Below, in pieces: positions 16,687 through 25,364 of a stretch of 64,000 nt of DNA (positions are counted from its first letter, which is position 1; the number at the start of each line of letters is the position of its first letter). The notes under the pieces were generated by a model that was not told the origin of the DNA, ran no database searches, and worked only from the letters and a program-made list of their open reading frames with translations. Position numbers and translations under genes: made by a program. Origin of the DNA: Polaribacter sp. NJDZ03 (lineage in GTDB: Bacteria; Bacteroidota; Bacteroidia; Flavobacteriales; Flavobacteriaceae); NCBI RefSeq assembly GCF_019263805.1, contig NZ_CP079195.1, positions 2,467,001 through 2,531,000 on the forward strand. The letters run 5' to 3'.

Positions 16687-18495
16687 TTAAATAGGAATAT
16701 TCAATGTAACTCTAGTTCCTTTTCCTAATTCAGAATTTAAAAACAAACGACCATCAATATATTTAATACGCTCTTTCATAAACGTCATTCCCATGCCACC
16801 ATCTCCATTTTTAACTTTCTTTATTTTGGATGGTTCAAAACCTTGTCCGTCATCATCAATATTTATACTTAAAATATTTTGGCTATGAGAAAGAGACACT
16901 AAAATATGTGAAGAATCTGCGTATTTAATAGCATTATTAATAGCCTCTTGTACAATTCTATAAATATTAATTTCTACTAAAGAATCTAGCCGTTCGTTAA
17001 AACCTGTTTTATTAAAAAAGATGATTTCCTTTCCTGTTAATCTTCCTAATTCATGCGTTAACTTGGTAATTGCAGGCACAATTCCGTGATCTGATAATTC
17101 TGGCGGCGTTAAGTTAAACGTAGCGGTTCTAACGCCTTTTATAATATTGGTAGTTAATTCTTTTAGGTGTTCAATTTTTAAAGTCGTTTTCTCAATATCA
17201 TTCATATTGATGCTTTCTAGATTGTACTTTAATCCAGTTAGCATTTGCCCAATTCCGTCATGTACGTCTTTGGCAATTCTGTTTTGTTCTTTTTCTTGAT
17301 TTTCAATAATCTTACTAGAGATTATTTTTTGCTGACTAATTTTCTCTTCAAAACTTTCTTCTGTAAGTCTTTCTATTTCTATTTGAGCTACTTTTCTATC
17401 TGTAATTTCTGATGCAATAATTAACAATTCAGATCTTTCTTCTGTAGGTCTATACGGAACTATAGACATTTCTAACCAAATTGCTATATCGCCTTTTATG
17501 GTTGCTTTTACTTCACCTTGCCAACCCGTTTTTTTATGACTATTAATTAAGTCTTCAATTAGTAATTGCTCGTTTTCATTGCTCGATAAAACAGTCCAAA
17601 ACAATACTTCTTTTTTAAATTTTGATAACTTAAACAAACGAGAAAACTTATTTCCCATATGAATTAAATTTCCACTTGGAGAGACTCTTGCAAACAACAA
17701 AGTTTCATCCATAGCATGACTTAAAGCGCGTAATTCTTTTATTGATTTTTCTTTAGAAAGACTTAACTCATCTGCATCAAAAGCCATTTTTTTAGCCTTC
17801 TTTTCTGCAAATAATAAATCTGATAATGTTGCTTTTACCGATTTTGCTGCCGGCCAAAAAATAAATACTAATTCTCCTAAAAGAATCAATAATGTTAAAC
17901 CCATTAAAGAAAGTTCTAATTTTCTTAACCAAACTACTTTTTCATCGGCTTCTAAATCGTACTGATTTACAATTTCATCCATTATCAACAAAAAAGAACC
18001 TTCATTATTAGTTACTTTTTTAATATCCGAAGTTAATTCTTCTACAGAAATAGTAGCATTATCTAACTTTTCTATAATTGCCTTTGATGCTTTTTGAATA
18101 GTCTCAAAAACAGGGTTAATTGCTATAAACTTGCTTTTAATTTTATCACTATTCTGCTTAGGAAGCCCTAAACTGTCATTTCCTTTTTGAAGTGACGTAT
18201 GAGATAATTCCCACAAATAAAGTGTGGCTGTTATTTTATTTTTAAGGAGAATTCTATTTTTTTCATCCGAAGAAACCAAAAGAGAAACTATTTCTTTGGT
18301 TAATTTCTGACTCAGCATTCTTTGTCTACCAGCAACATTAATTACGGTAGAATCACTTTTTTGAGTTTCTAAATGATTGCGAACTAAAACCTGACTAATA
18401 ATTACAGAAAGTGCAATAGTACTTAATGCCACAATATATAAACGGCTTAATTTATTAAACGTTCTTTGGTCTAATGAATTGCCGTTTTTAGTCAT
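16687..18495 (-). CDS. NarX-like sensor histidine kinase (PilJ-type sensor, PAS, HisKA_3)
   Basis: TM1 lies at about residues 17-38. A periplasmic helical domain begins with a P-box-like motif, NVAGRQRMLSQKL (53-65), which matches the nitrate/nitrite-binding P-box of NarX/NarQ and PilJ-type sensors. TM2 is at 196-214, a coiled linker follows, a PAS domain spans about 262-375, the dimerisation helix carries H412 in KDVHDGIGQ, and a HATPase_c domain with DDGQGFEP and GDGGMGM ends the protein. A 602-aa HisKA_3 kinase of this type pairs with LuxR-type regulators such as the one downstream. It starts 17 bp after the DUF4202 gene. Ligand nitrate or nitrite is inferred from the P-box and context. 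Confidence 0.87.
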   Translation of the reverse strand: MTKNGNSLDQRTFNKLSRLYIVALSTIALSVIISQVLVRNHLETQKSDSTVINVAGRQRMLSQKLTKEIVSLLVSSDEKNRILLKNKITATLYLWELSHTSLQKGNDSLGLPKQNSDKIKSKFIAINPVFETIQKASKAIIEKLDNATISVEELTSDIKKVTNNEGSFLLIMDEIVNQYDLEADEKVVWLRKLELSLMGLTLLILLGELVFIFWPAAKSVKATLSDLLFAEKKAKKMAFDADELSLSKEKSIKELRALSHAMDETLLFARVSPSGNLIHMGNKFSRLFKLSKFKKEVLFWTVLSSNENEQLLIEDLINSHKKTGWQGEVKATIKGDIAIWLEMSIVPYRPTEERSELLIIASEITDRKVAQIEIERLTEESFEEKISQQKIISSKIIENQEKEQNRIAKDVHDGIGQMLTGLKYNLESINMNDIEKTTLKIEHLKELTTNIIKGVRTATFNLTPPELSDHGIVPAITKLTHELGRLTGKEIIFFNKTGFNERLDSLVEINIYRIVQEAINNAIKYADSSHILVSLSHSQNILSINIDDDGQGFEPSKIKKVKNGDGGMGMTFMKERIKYIDGRLFLNSELGKGTRVTLNIPI

Positions 18496-18512
18496 AATAA
18501 ATTACATTTTGT

Positions 18513-19097
18513 TTATGAAATAGCTTGTTTTACCAAGGCCAAACTTTTTTCTGAAAATGGAATTTTTAAGGCAGCTGCATGTCCATTGTCAGACATTTTT
18601 ACCCATGTTTTCTTTAAAATATCGATAATTTTTTCATCGGTATGTTTTGCTGCAAATTCATCAAAATAATAATCTAGAAAAACCAGACAAATAACGTCTT
18701 CTAAAGTTTGAGATTCTTCGTTTTTCTTTATGAGTTTTTTTAAGATAATTTTTTCTACTCTGTCTACAAATTGTTCATCAAAACCAACTTGTTCTAGAAT
18801 TTCTCCGGTAGTACTTGCATGCATCTTTTTTAATTCTTCACGCCATTTTAAATATCCAACTCTATCCATTGGATATTCTTTTCTACCAATTTTCCAACGA
18901 CAAATATGATGACCTCTTACAGAAATCTGAAGTGCCTTTGATGCATTAGAGTCAAACTGAAGCAACTTTCTCGTCATCCTTTGCGAGTACAATAACTCTT
19001 TAGGATACTCTAATCCAGAAACTTGATAGGTGTTTGGGTCTTCTGCATTTTTTTTATCTATTAATGCAATGGCAGTTTCAAATCTTGTTGGCTTCAT
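18513..19097 (-). CDS. DUF4202 family protein
   Basis: A 194-aa soluble protein that I recognise as DUF4202. Recognisable segments are RFETAIALIDKKNAEDPN, the His/Arg-rich SVRGHHICRWKIGRKEYPM, and DVICLVFLDYYFDEFA with clustered acidic residues. The His and Asp content and all-helical look suggest an HD-like metal-binding fold, which is inference. In this island it lies between nirD and the sensor kinase on the same strand, and homologues are commonly found in nitrate or nitrite assimilation clusters. Its biochemical role is not established as far as I know. Confidence 0.8.
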   Translation of the reverse strand: MKPTRFETAIALIDKKNAEDPNTYQVSGLEYPKELLYSQRMTRKLLQFDSNASKALQISVRGHHICRWKIGRKEYPMDRVGYLKWREELKKMHASTTGEILEQVGFDEQFVDRVEKIILKKLIKKNEESQTLEDVICLVFLDYYFDEFAAKHTDEKIIDILKKTWVKMSDNGHAAALKIPFSEKSLALVKQAIS

Positions 19098-19154
19098 CTT
19101 TTGTGTTTATTTAAAAACGTGCTACCAATTTTCTTGGTAGTATCCGTTAAAATT

Positions 19155-19184
19155 GTCATTCCTGTAAAAACAGGAATCTAAATA
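19155..19184. repeat. Small dispersed hairpin (TTCCTGT/ACAGGAA type)
   Basis: GTCA precedes a TTCCTGT-N3-ACAGGAA-like stem that is followed by TCTAAATA. The same element with TTCCCGT arms occurs at 53563-53591 on the other strand, and a TTCCCGC version at 57534-57551. It lies in the gap between nirD and the DUF4202 gene. Confidence 0.55.
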
Positions 19185-19205
19185 GAAAAAACCATTTTCA
19201 TTTTT

Positions 19206-19583
19206 CTATTCTGAGAAGCCAATATACACATTTTCTGCTTCAATCTTAATAGGATACACAGCAATAGGTGCTAAATCTGCATTTAAATTTTCGCCCGTTT
19301 CTAATGAAAACGTTTTTTTATGCAACGGACACGCAATTTTAGGAATCCCTTTATGATCGCCTAACATACCTCTAGACAATACGTTTTCTTGCTTTTCTGG
19401 TGATAAATTCTGACAAGCATACCATTTACCTAATCTCGAAAAATTGAAAACTGCAATTTGTAAGTCTTTATACTTTACACAGGCGCCACCATCTTTTGGA
19501 AATGCACTAACTGATGCTGCTTTAAACCAAACTTTTACATCTGCTTCTTTTACTGTTTTGTATTTTAAAAGTAATGTGTCCAT
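19206..19583 (-). CDS. nirD: Nitrite reductase (NADH) small subunit NirD
   Basis: A 125-aa Rieske-fold protein. The start MDTLLLKYKTV is chosen because an upstream extension to 19640 adds a basic tail that lies in repeat DNA. WYACQNLSPEKQENVLSRG and KIACPLHKKTFSLETGE align with NirD. The first Rieske pair (C-x-H) is absent and only CPLH remains, as expected for NirD, which carries no iron-sulfur cluster. It partners NirB in cytoplasmic reduction of nitrite to ammonium. It lies downstream of nirB on the same strand; about 160 bp of foldback repeat intervenes. Confidence 0.9.
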   Translation of the reverse strand: MDTLLLKYKTVKEADVKVWFKAASVSAFPKDGGACVKYKDLQIAVFNFSRLGKWYACQNLSPEKQENVLSRGMLGDHKGIPKIACPLHKKTFSLETGENLNADLAPIAVYPIKIEAENVYIGFSE

Positions 19584-19605
19584 AATTGTTGTTTTTGTTG
19601 ATGTG

Positions 19606-19726
19606 TTCTCGATACATAATTTCTTAAAAAGAAATTTCACTCGAACTGACAGTACGTTTTAATAGTTCTAATTTAGTGTTGTCACATCGAGTTATTTTGC
19701 TTTTTTGCAAAATTGTATCGAGCTAT
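19606..19726. repeat. Foldback repeat between nirD and nirB
   Basis: CTCGATACATAATTTC...TCACTCGAACTGACAG on the left and TGTCACATCGAGTTATTTTG...ATTGTATCGAGC on the right are imperfect inverted copies about 30 bp apart. The fragment resembles TCGAGATGACA-type repeats I recall from flavobacterial genomes. In the nirBD transcript it could form a long hairpin. Confidence 0.55.
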
Positions 19727-19746
19727 TTTTATTTCTTAATTTATCT

Positions 19747-22260
19747 TTAATTTTTCCAAAGTTCTGGCATTTTCTGATCACGTAGAGGCACAAATACCAA
19801 GTTATCATCTCTATCTTCTGAATTTACAAAATGCTGAAAACGTTTTTCTGTTTCTTCGTTTTCAATTGCTTGTTTCCACTCACATTCGTAAGCATCTACT
19901 AAGAATTGCATTTCTTTTTCTAGATCTTCAACAATATTTAAACTGTCTTCTACAACCACTTTTTTCAATTGCTCTATTCCGCCTTCTAATTTATCTAACC
20001 AAGCAGCAGTTCTCATTAACGGAGCAGCCGTTTGTATGTAATAAATTAAGTATCTGTCTAAATATTTTATAACTGTTTCGTTGTCTATTTTTTCTGCTAA
20101 TAACTGTGCGTGTCTTGGTGTTGCTCCACCATTTCCACCAACATAAAGATTCCAACCACCTTCTACAGCTATAATTCCAAAATCTTTACCTCTTGCTTCT
20201 GCACATTCTCTAATACAACCAGAAACACCACCTTTAATTTTATGCGGAGAACGCAACCCTTTATATCTGTTTTCTAATTCGATGGCAAACGTGATACTTT
20301 CATCTAAACCATAACGACACCACGTAGAACCCACACAACTTTTTACCGTTCTTAAAGATTTTCCGTATGCATGTCCGCTTTCAAAACCAGCAGCAATTAA
20401 CTCTTTCCAAATGGCAGGTAAATCGTTTAATTCTGCACCAAAGAAATCAATACGCGCTCCACCAGTAATTTTTGTGTATAAATTATATTTAGCACCAATT
20501 GTACCTAAAACAATTAAACCTTCTGGTGTAATTTCTCCACCAGCAATTCTTGGCACTACAGAATACGTTCCGTTACGCTGAATGTTGGCTAAAAATTTAT
20601 CGTTGGTATCTTGGGTAACGTCTTCTTTATTTGGCGTGTCATTATATAAACTTGCAAAAATTGAAGAAACCAAAGGCTTACACGTTTCACAACCATGTCC
20701 GGTTCCACAAGTATCTAACGCTTCGTTAAAGGAAGTCAGTTTTTTAGCTTTTATAATTCCGTATAATTCTTGTCTGCTATATTCAAAATGTTCACAAATT
20801 ACATTTTTAACCGTTTTTCCTAACGATTTTAAGGTTTCGTTTACTAAATCTGTAACCATTGGTTTACAACCACCACAACTTGTACTTGCTTTTGTTGATG
20901 ATATAACTCCGGCTAAATCCTCACAAGAACCATCTTTTATGGCGCCACAAATCTGACCTTTCGTTACATTTTCACAAGAACAAATTTGCGCTGTGTCTGG
21001 CAAATCTAATGCGCTACCAAAAGCTCCGCCTTCTGTTGCTGGTAATATTAATTGTGCTGCATCTTCTGGAATTGCCATTCCGTTTAAAAATACTTGATGT
21101 AACATATTATAGTCGGATGCATCACCTACTAAGATTCCTCCTAATAAAGATTTACCATCTAAACTAACGTTAATTCTTTTATATAAATGTTGTGTTTTGT
21201 TTTCGAAAATAACAGAATGTCCTTTTGATGCTGGCATAAAAGGCTCTCCAAAACTTGCTACATCTACACCAATTAATTTTAATTTGGTAGACATATCTAT
21301 TTCTGCAGGCATTAACTCTTCTGTATTTCCAATAATTTGATTCACCGCAACACCCGCCATATCGTAACCAGGAGCAACTAAACCATAAATCATTTGATTG
21401 TACAAAGCAACCTCTCCAATTGCAAAAATATTTTCGTCGGAAGTTTGCATTTTGTTGTTGACTACAATTCCGCCACGAACACCCATTTCTAAACCAGAAG
21501 TTTTACCAAGCTCGTCTCTTGGTCTAATTCCGGCAGAAACCACTAACATTTCTACATCTAAAACATCGTCTTCGCCAAACTCCATTCCTGTAATAGCATC
21601 GTCTCCTAAAATCTGATTGGTTGCTTTACTTAAATGTATATTTAATCCTATAGATTCTAATTTTAATTGCAATACTTTACTACTTCTTGCATCTAATTGT
21701 CTTGGCATTAATTTAGGCGCAAACTCTACAATATGAGGTTCTAAACCCATATCCATAACCGCTTTACCAGCTTCTAAACCTAACAATCCTCCACCTAAAA
21801 CGGCAGCTCTTGCATTCGGATTTTTTTCTTTCAGTTTTGCTGCATACGCTAGCATTCCTTCTAAATCTTCGATGGTTCTGTATACAAAAACACCTTCTTT
21901 TTCTACGCCTTTAATTGGCGGAACAAAAGCAGAAGAACCTGTAGCTAAAACTAAGTAATCGTAATTAAGCACTCTATTTTTTGCAGTAATAATTGTTTTT
22001 GTTTCTCTTTGTATATCAGAAACTCTTTCGTTAACAACTAAATCTATTCCGTTTTCTTTGTACCATTCTGCAGGTGCCATTTCTAAGGCTTTTGCATCTT
22101 GGTTTTCGAAAAACTCACTTAAATGGACTCTATCATAAGCAGGTCTTGGCTCTTCACCAAAAACAATAACTTTAAAATTTTTACTTTCTGGAGTTGCTGC
22201 AAATTTTTCACAAAATTTATAACCAACCATTCCGTTTCCGACAACTATAACTGTTTTCAT
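19747..22260 (-). CDS. nirB: Nitrite reductase (NADH) large subunit NirB
   Basis: An 837-aa protein with the full NirB domain order. FAD/NAD-binding oxidoreductase domains span residues 1-300 (VVGNGMVGYKF, AAVLGGGLLGLEAG). Two BFD-like [2Fe-2S] regions follow, with C427/C429/C462/C465 and C489/C518/C524/C527. A ferredoxin-like half domain leads to the siroheme/[4Fe-4S] site C642-x5-C648 and C682-x3-C686. It reduces nitrite to ammonium with NADH and six electrons. No siroheme synthase gene is present in the window, so that function must be encoded elsewhere. Its promoter has four TACGTA sites. Confidence 0.95.
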   Translation of the reverse strand: MKTVIVVGNGMVGYKFCEKFAATPESKNFKVIVFGEEPRPAYDRVHLSEFFENQDAKALEMAPAEWYKENGIDLVVNERVSDIQRETKTIITAKNRVLNYDYLVLATGSSAFVPPIKGVEKEGVFVYRTIEDLEGMLAYAAKLKEKNPNARAAVLGGGLLGLEAGKAVMDMGLEPHIVEFAPKLMPRQLDARSSKVLQLKLESIGLNIHLSKATNQILGDDAITGMEFGEDDVLDVEMLVVSAGIRPRDELGKTSGLEMGVRGGIVVNNKMQTSDENIFAIGEVALYNQMIYGLVAPGYDMAGVAVNQIIGNTEELMPAEIDMSTKLKLIGVDVASFGEPFMPASKGHSVIFENKTQHLYKRINVSLDGKSLLGGILVGDASDYNMLHQVFLNGMAIPEDAAQLILPATEGGAFGSALDLPDTAQICSCENVTKGQICGAIKDGSCEDLAGVISSTKASTSCGGCKPMVTDLVNETLKSLGKTVKNVICEHFEYSRQELYGIIKAKKLTSFNEALDTCGTGHGCETCKPLVSSIFASLYNDTPNKEDVTQDTNDKFLANIQRNGTYSVVPRIAGGEITPEGLIVLGTIGAKYNLYTKITGGARIDFFGAELNDLPAIWKELIAAGFESGHAYGKSLRTVKSCVGSTWCRYGLDESITFAIELENRYKGLRSPHKIKGGVSGCIRECAEARGKDFGIIAVEGGWNLYVGGNGGATPRHAQLLAEKIDNETVIKYLDRYLIYYIQTAAPLMRTAAWLDKLEGGIEQLKKVVVEDSLNIVEDLEKEMQFLVDAYECEWKQAIENEETEKRFQHFVNSEDRDDNLVFVPLRDQKMPELWKN

Positions 22261-22263
22261 AAT

Positions 22264-22333
22264 TACGTATTTGAATCACAAAACTAAGTATTATTACGTA
22301 TTTATACGTATTTTTAGTTGTAATATTTACGTA
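22264..22333 (-). promoter_or_regulatory. nirB promoter with four TACGTA palindromes
   Basis: TACGTA occurs at 22264-22269, 22295-22300, 22305-22310 and 22328-22333. The -7 element TAGTTTTG (minus strand) is inside the 15-mer CACAAAACTAAGTAT (22277-22291) shared with the nitrate transporter promoter. The pair TACGTATTTATACGTA (22295-22310) sits where a -33 element would be, which suits an activator-dependent promoter. Confidence 0.65.
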
Positions 22334-22451
22334 TTAATCAAATTATTATTGATTTAAAGAAATGAATACTTATAAATTTAATATTATTTAAAATTTAGCA
22401 ATCAGAATTGTTAATAGTGTATTTAAGCTTTAATACGATTACAGTTTTTAA

Positions 22452-22459
22452 TATCTTTG
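22452..22459 (+). promoter_or_regulatory. -7 element of the HupE/UreJ gene
   Basis: TATCTTTG fits TAnnTTTG and lies 25 bp before the start codon. Confidence 0.5.
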
Positions 22460-22484
22460 ACAATCACCTAACGATTTTTATTAA

Positions 22485-23066
22485 ATGGACGATTTTTTAC
22501 TGTATTTTAAAATGGGTTTAAACCATGTGTTAGACTTAGCTGCGTACGATCATATTTTATTTTTAATTGTTTTGGCTGTAGTTTTTAGCTTTCACCAATG
22601 GAAAAAAGTTTTATGGTTGGTTACTTTATTTACTATCGGACATTCTATTACATTGGCTTTATCTGCTTACGGAATTCTAAAAGTAAAAATGGATCTTATT
22701 GAGTTTGCGATTCCGGTAACTATTTTTATAACCGGACTGGTAAATGTGCTTACAGCTAAAAAGGCATCTTCTGGTAAACAAAGCATCAACTTATTGTTTG
22801 CTGTTCTTTTTGGTTTTATTCATGGATTGGGTTTTTCTAATTACTTTAAAATGATGGTTGGCAAAGAAGAAAGTAAATTGTTACCACTTTTAGAATTTGC
22901 TTTAGGTATAGAAGCGGCTCAGATTATTATTGTTTTAGGTATTTTAATTATTGGTGCATTACTTCAGAATTTTATTAGAGTTACCAGAAGAGATTGGATT
23001 TTAGTTTGCTCATCTATTGTTATTGGTTTTGCCATACAAATGATGCTAGATAGAGTGTTTTGGTAA
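22485..23066 (+). CDS. HupE/UreJ family membrane protein
   Basis: A 193-aa integral membrane protein with about six helices. The N-terminal GLNHVLDLAAYDHILFL and the central FGFIHGLGFSNYF contain the His and Asp residues typical of HupE/UreJ proteins, some of which transport nickel or cobalt. It stands alone and divergent from nirB, with its own promoter. No hydrogenase or urease gene is in view, so the metal role is only a family-level suggestion. Confidence 0.8.
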   Translation: MDDFLLYFKMGLNHVLDLAAYDHILFLIVLAVVFSFHQWKKVLWLVTLFTIGHSITLALSAYGILKVKMDLIEFAIPVTIFITGLVNVLTAKKASSGKQSINLLFAVLFGFIHGLGFSNYFKMMVGKEESKLLPLLEFALGIEAAQIIIVLGILIIGALLQNFIRVTRRDWILVCSSIVIGFAIQMMLDRVFW

Positions 23067-23107
23067 AGCTATAATTTTGAAGCATTAAACTACTGTTTAC
23101 AAACTAG

Positions 23108-23193
23108 ATGCGTTAGGGATTGCAGTGAAAATCCTTTTTATGAAGGATGAATAAAAAGATTGTAGCGGAAAGCCCGACCTGTAAGGGAACGCC
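23108..23193. repeat. Structured dispersed element GCGTTAG...AACGCCC, copy 1
   Basis: The element runs GCGTTAGGGATTG, ATCCTTTTT, AAAAAGATTGTAGCGGAAAGC, CCGACCT, GGGAACGCCC. The ends GCGTT/AACGC pair, as do CCTTTTT/AAAAAG inside, so the transcript can form a two-level stem. A second copy with matching landmarks is at 44773-44851. I recall similar sequences in many flavobacterial intergenic regions. Confidence 0.6.
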
Positions 23194-23278
23194 CAAAAAG
23201 TTATTCTTGACAGCTGAAAATAAATTTTGTCTAATTATTAACGTCATATTTATTTAAATCTTTTTACTTTCGTTCTGT

Positions 23279-23707
23279 ATGACTGAAAAGAAACAATTAA
23301 AATACGATAGGGCTTATTTAAAAATGGCTCGCGAATGGGGGAAACTCTCTCATTGCAAACGTAAACAAGTAGGTGCGTTAATTGTAAAAGGCAGAATGAT
23401 TATTTCTGATGGCTTTAACGGAACACCAACTGGTTTTGATAATTCTTGCGAAGATTGTAATGGAGTTACAAAGTGGGAAGTTTTACACGCAGAGGCAAAC
23501 GCGATCTTAAAAGTGGCGTCTTCTACCCAATCTGCAGAGGGTGCAACCTTATATATTACCTTATCTCCGTGTACTCAGTGCAGCAAATTAATTCACCAAG
23601 CAGGAATAAAACGTGTTGTGTATGCAGAATCATACAAGGATACTTCTGGTATCAATTTTCTAGAAAAAGCAGGCGTAGAAATTATGCATTTACCTTATGA
23701 AGAATAG
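23279..23707 (+). CDS. Deoxycytidylate (dCMP) deaminase family protein
   Basis: A 142-aa zinc deaminase: H70-A-E72 supplies the zinc ligand and the catalytic Glu, and PCTQC supplies C98 and C101. The length and the GTPTGFDNSCEDC segment, with extra Cys residues, fit ComEB/dCMP deaminases, which make dUMP for thymidylate synthesis. Its 3' end overlaps the S41 protease gene by 11 bp, so the two are an operon. Confidence 0.88.
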   Translation: MTEKKQLKYDRAYLKMAREWGKLSHCKRKQVGALIVKGRMIISDGFNGTPTGFDNSCEDCNGVTKWEVLHAEANAILKVASSTQSAEGATLYITLSPCTQCSKLIHQAGIKRVVYAESYKDTSGINFLEKAGVEIMHLPYEE

Positions 23708-25268
23708 AAACAACCTCCCTATATATTTATCTTTAGCAGTTATTATTGGTTTACTAATTGGACTTTCGCTTAACGGAAGTGGTAGCAATATGTTGTCTTT
23801 AAATAAAAATTCGTCTCAAGAACTAAAAATAAGAAAACTTATTAATTTTATTGAAAAAGACTACGTAGATACTGTAAATACAGAAAGTCTTTTAGACGGA
23901 GCTATTACGCAAATGTTGGGTAAACTAGATCCGCATTCTGTGTATATTCCTAAAGAAAAACTGCAAGCTGTTACAGAAAATATGCAAGGTAATTTTGTGG
24001 GAATTGGCGTTCAGTTTAGAATGATTGAAGATTCAATTACCGTTATTCAACCTATAAAAGGTGGCCCAAGTATAAAAGCAGGAATTAAGGCAGGAGACCG
24101 AATTTTAATGGCAAATGCAGATACTTTGTATGGTAAAAAAATGTACACAGATAAAGTACCTGGTTATTTAAAAGGGAAACCAGACACTAAAGTTGCTCTT
24201 AAAATTTATAGAAAAAGTATCGATTCTACCTTTACCGTTTCTGTGACTCGTGGAAATGTAAATATTAAAAGTGTTGATTTAGCGTATATGATTAACGATT
24301 CTGTTGGTTATATTAAACTAGATCGTTTTGCAAGAAATACCTACAGTGAATTTAAACCTGCGTTAAACACCTTAATTAATGAGGGAATGACCGATTTAAT
24401 TCTGGATATTAGAGGCAATGGTGGCGGTTTTATAGACATTGCAAATAGTATTATTGATGAATTTTTAGAAGATGATAAACTAATTGTTTTTACTAAAAAC
24501 AATAAAAACGAAATTGATGAATCTTTTGCAACCGCTAAAGGTGATTTTGAAAAAGGTGGTTTGTATGTTTTAATTGATGAAAACTCTGCTTCTGCATCAG
24601 AAATTTTAGCTGGTGCTTTACAAGATAATGACAAAGGAACCATTATTGGTCGTCGTTCTTTTGGAAAAGGTTTGGTACAAATAGAAATGGATTTAGGCGA
24701 TGGTTCTGCAGTGCGTTTAACAACGGCTCGTTATTATACGCCAACGGGGAGATCTATTCAAAAACCTTATGACCACGAAGGAAACAAGAACTATTATACC
24801 GATTACCAAAAGAGAATTTCTAGTGGAGAGCTGTTAAGTAAAGACAGTATAAAGGTAGTAGATTCTTTAAAATATACAACCCCAAAAGGAAAGGTTGTTT
24901 ATGGTGGTGGAGGTATTATTCCGGATGTTTTTGTGCCAATAGACACCACTTCTTATATGAATGGTTTCTATTTTAATACTATTAATGATTTTGCTTTTGA
25001 TTATGTTGATAACAATAGAAAAAAGCTACAAAAATGGACAATAGCTAATTATATTACAGATTTTGATACTGATGAAACTGTTTTTAACAGCTACTTATCT
25101 GAGATTAAAGATAGACCTAAACCTTCTTTTAATACTAGTCAAAATTTAAAAAAATATTTAAAAGCAGCTATTGCAAATACGCTTTTTGGTGATGTTGGTT
25201 TTTACAGAATTATGCATCAGGATGATAAAATGATTCAGAAGGTTTTAGAATTGGAAAGTGAGAAATAG
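23697..25268 (+). CDS. S41 family C-terminal processing peptidase (CtpA/Prc)
   Basis: A 523-aa protease anchored by an N-terminal helix (residues 9-26). A PDZ domain (about 95-175) contains GVQFRMIEDSITV. The catalytic core has LDIRGNGGG and the Ser-Lys dyad S299 (ENSASASE) and K324 (SFGKGLVQ), at the usual 25-residue spacing. It cleaves proteins near their C-termini in the periplasm. Its start lies inside the dCMP deaminase gene, giving translational coupling. Confidence 0.92.
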   Translation: MKNRNNLPIYLSLAVIIGLLIGLSLNGSGSNMLSLNKNSSQELKIRKLINFIEKDYVDTVNTESLLDGAITQMLGKLDPHSVYIPKEKLQAVTENMQGNFVGIGVQFRMIEDSITVIQPIKGGPSIKAGIKAGDRILMANADTLYGKKMYTDKVPGYLKGKPDTKVALKIYRKSIDSTFTVSVTRGNVNIKSVDLAYMINDSVGYIKLDRFARNTYSEFKPALNTLINEGMTDLILDIRGNGGGFIDIANSIIDEFLEDDKLIVFTKNNKNEIDESFATAKGDFEKGGLYVLIDENSASASEILAGALQDNDKGTIIGRRSFGKGLVQIEMDLGDGSAVRLTTARYYTPTGRSIQKPYDHEGNKNYYTDYQKRISSGELLSKDSIKVVDSLKYTTPKGKVVYGGGGIIPDVFVPIDTTSYMNGFYFNTINDFAFDYVDNNRKKLQKWTIANYITDFDTDETVFNSYLSEIKDRPKPSFNTSQNLKKYLKAAIANTLFGDVGFYRIMHQDDKMIQKVLELESEK

Positions 25269-25320
25269 TTAGTGGTTTTAGTATTCAGTTTACAGTAGCA
25301 GTATTCAGTGTTTTACGCTA

Positions 25321-25363
25321 TTTGTCATTCCGAAATGAGCTTTTTTCAAGCGATTGAGAAATG
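25321..25363. repeat. Half copy of the TIR repeat
   Basis: The first 38 bases (25321-25358) are the exact reverse complement of the right arm of copy A near 6553-6590. They lie between the S41 protease and the alpha/beta hydrolase and overlap the last base of the latter's stop region. Confidence 0.65.
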
Positions 25364-25364
25364 G

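Noticed and set aside
19206..19583. NirD as an active Rieske iron-sulfur protein
   Set aside because: The first C-x-H ligand pair is absent, as in known NirD proteins that bind no cluster.
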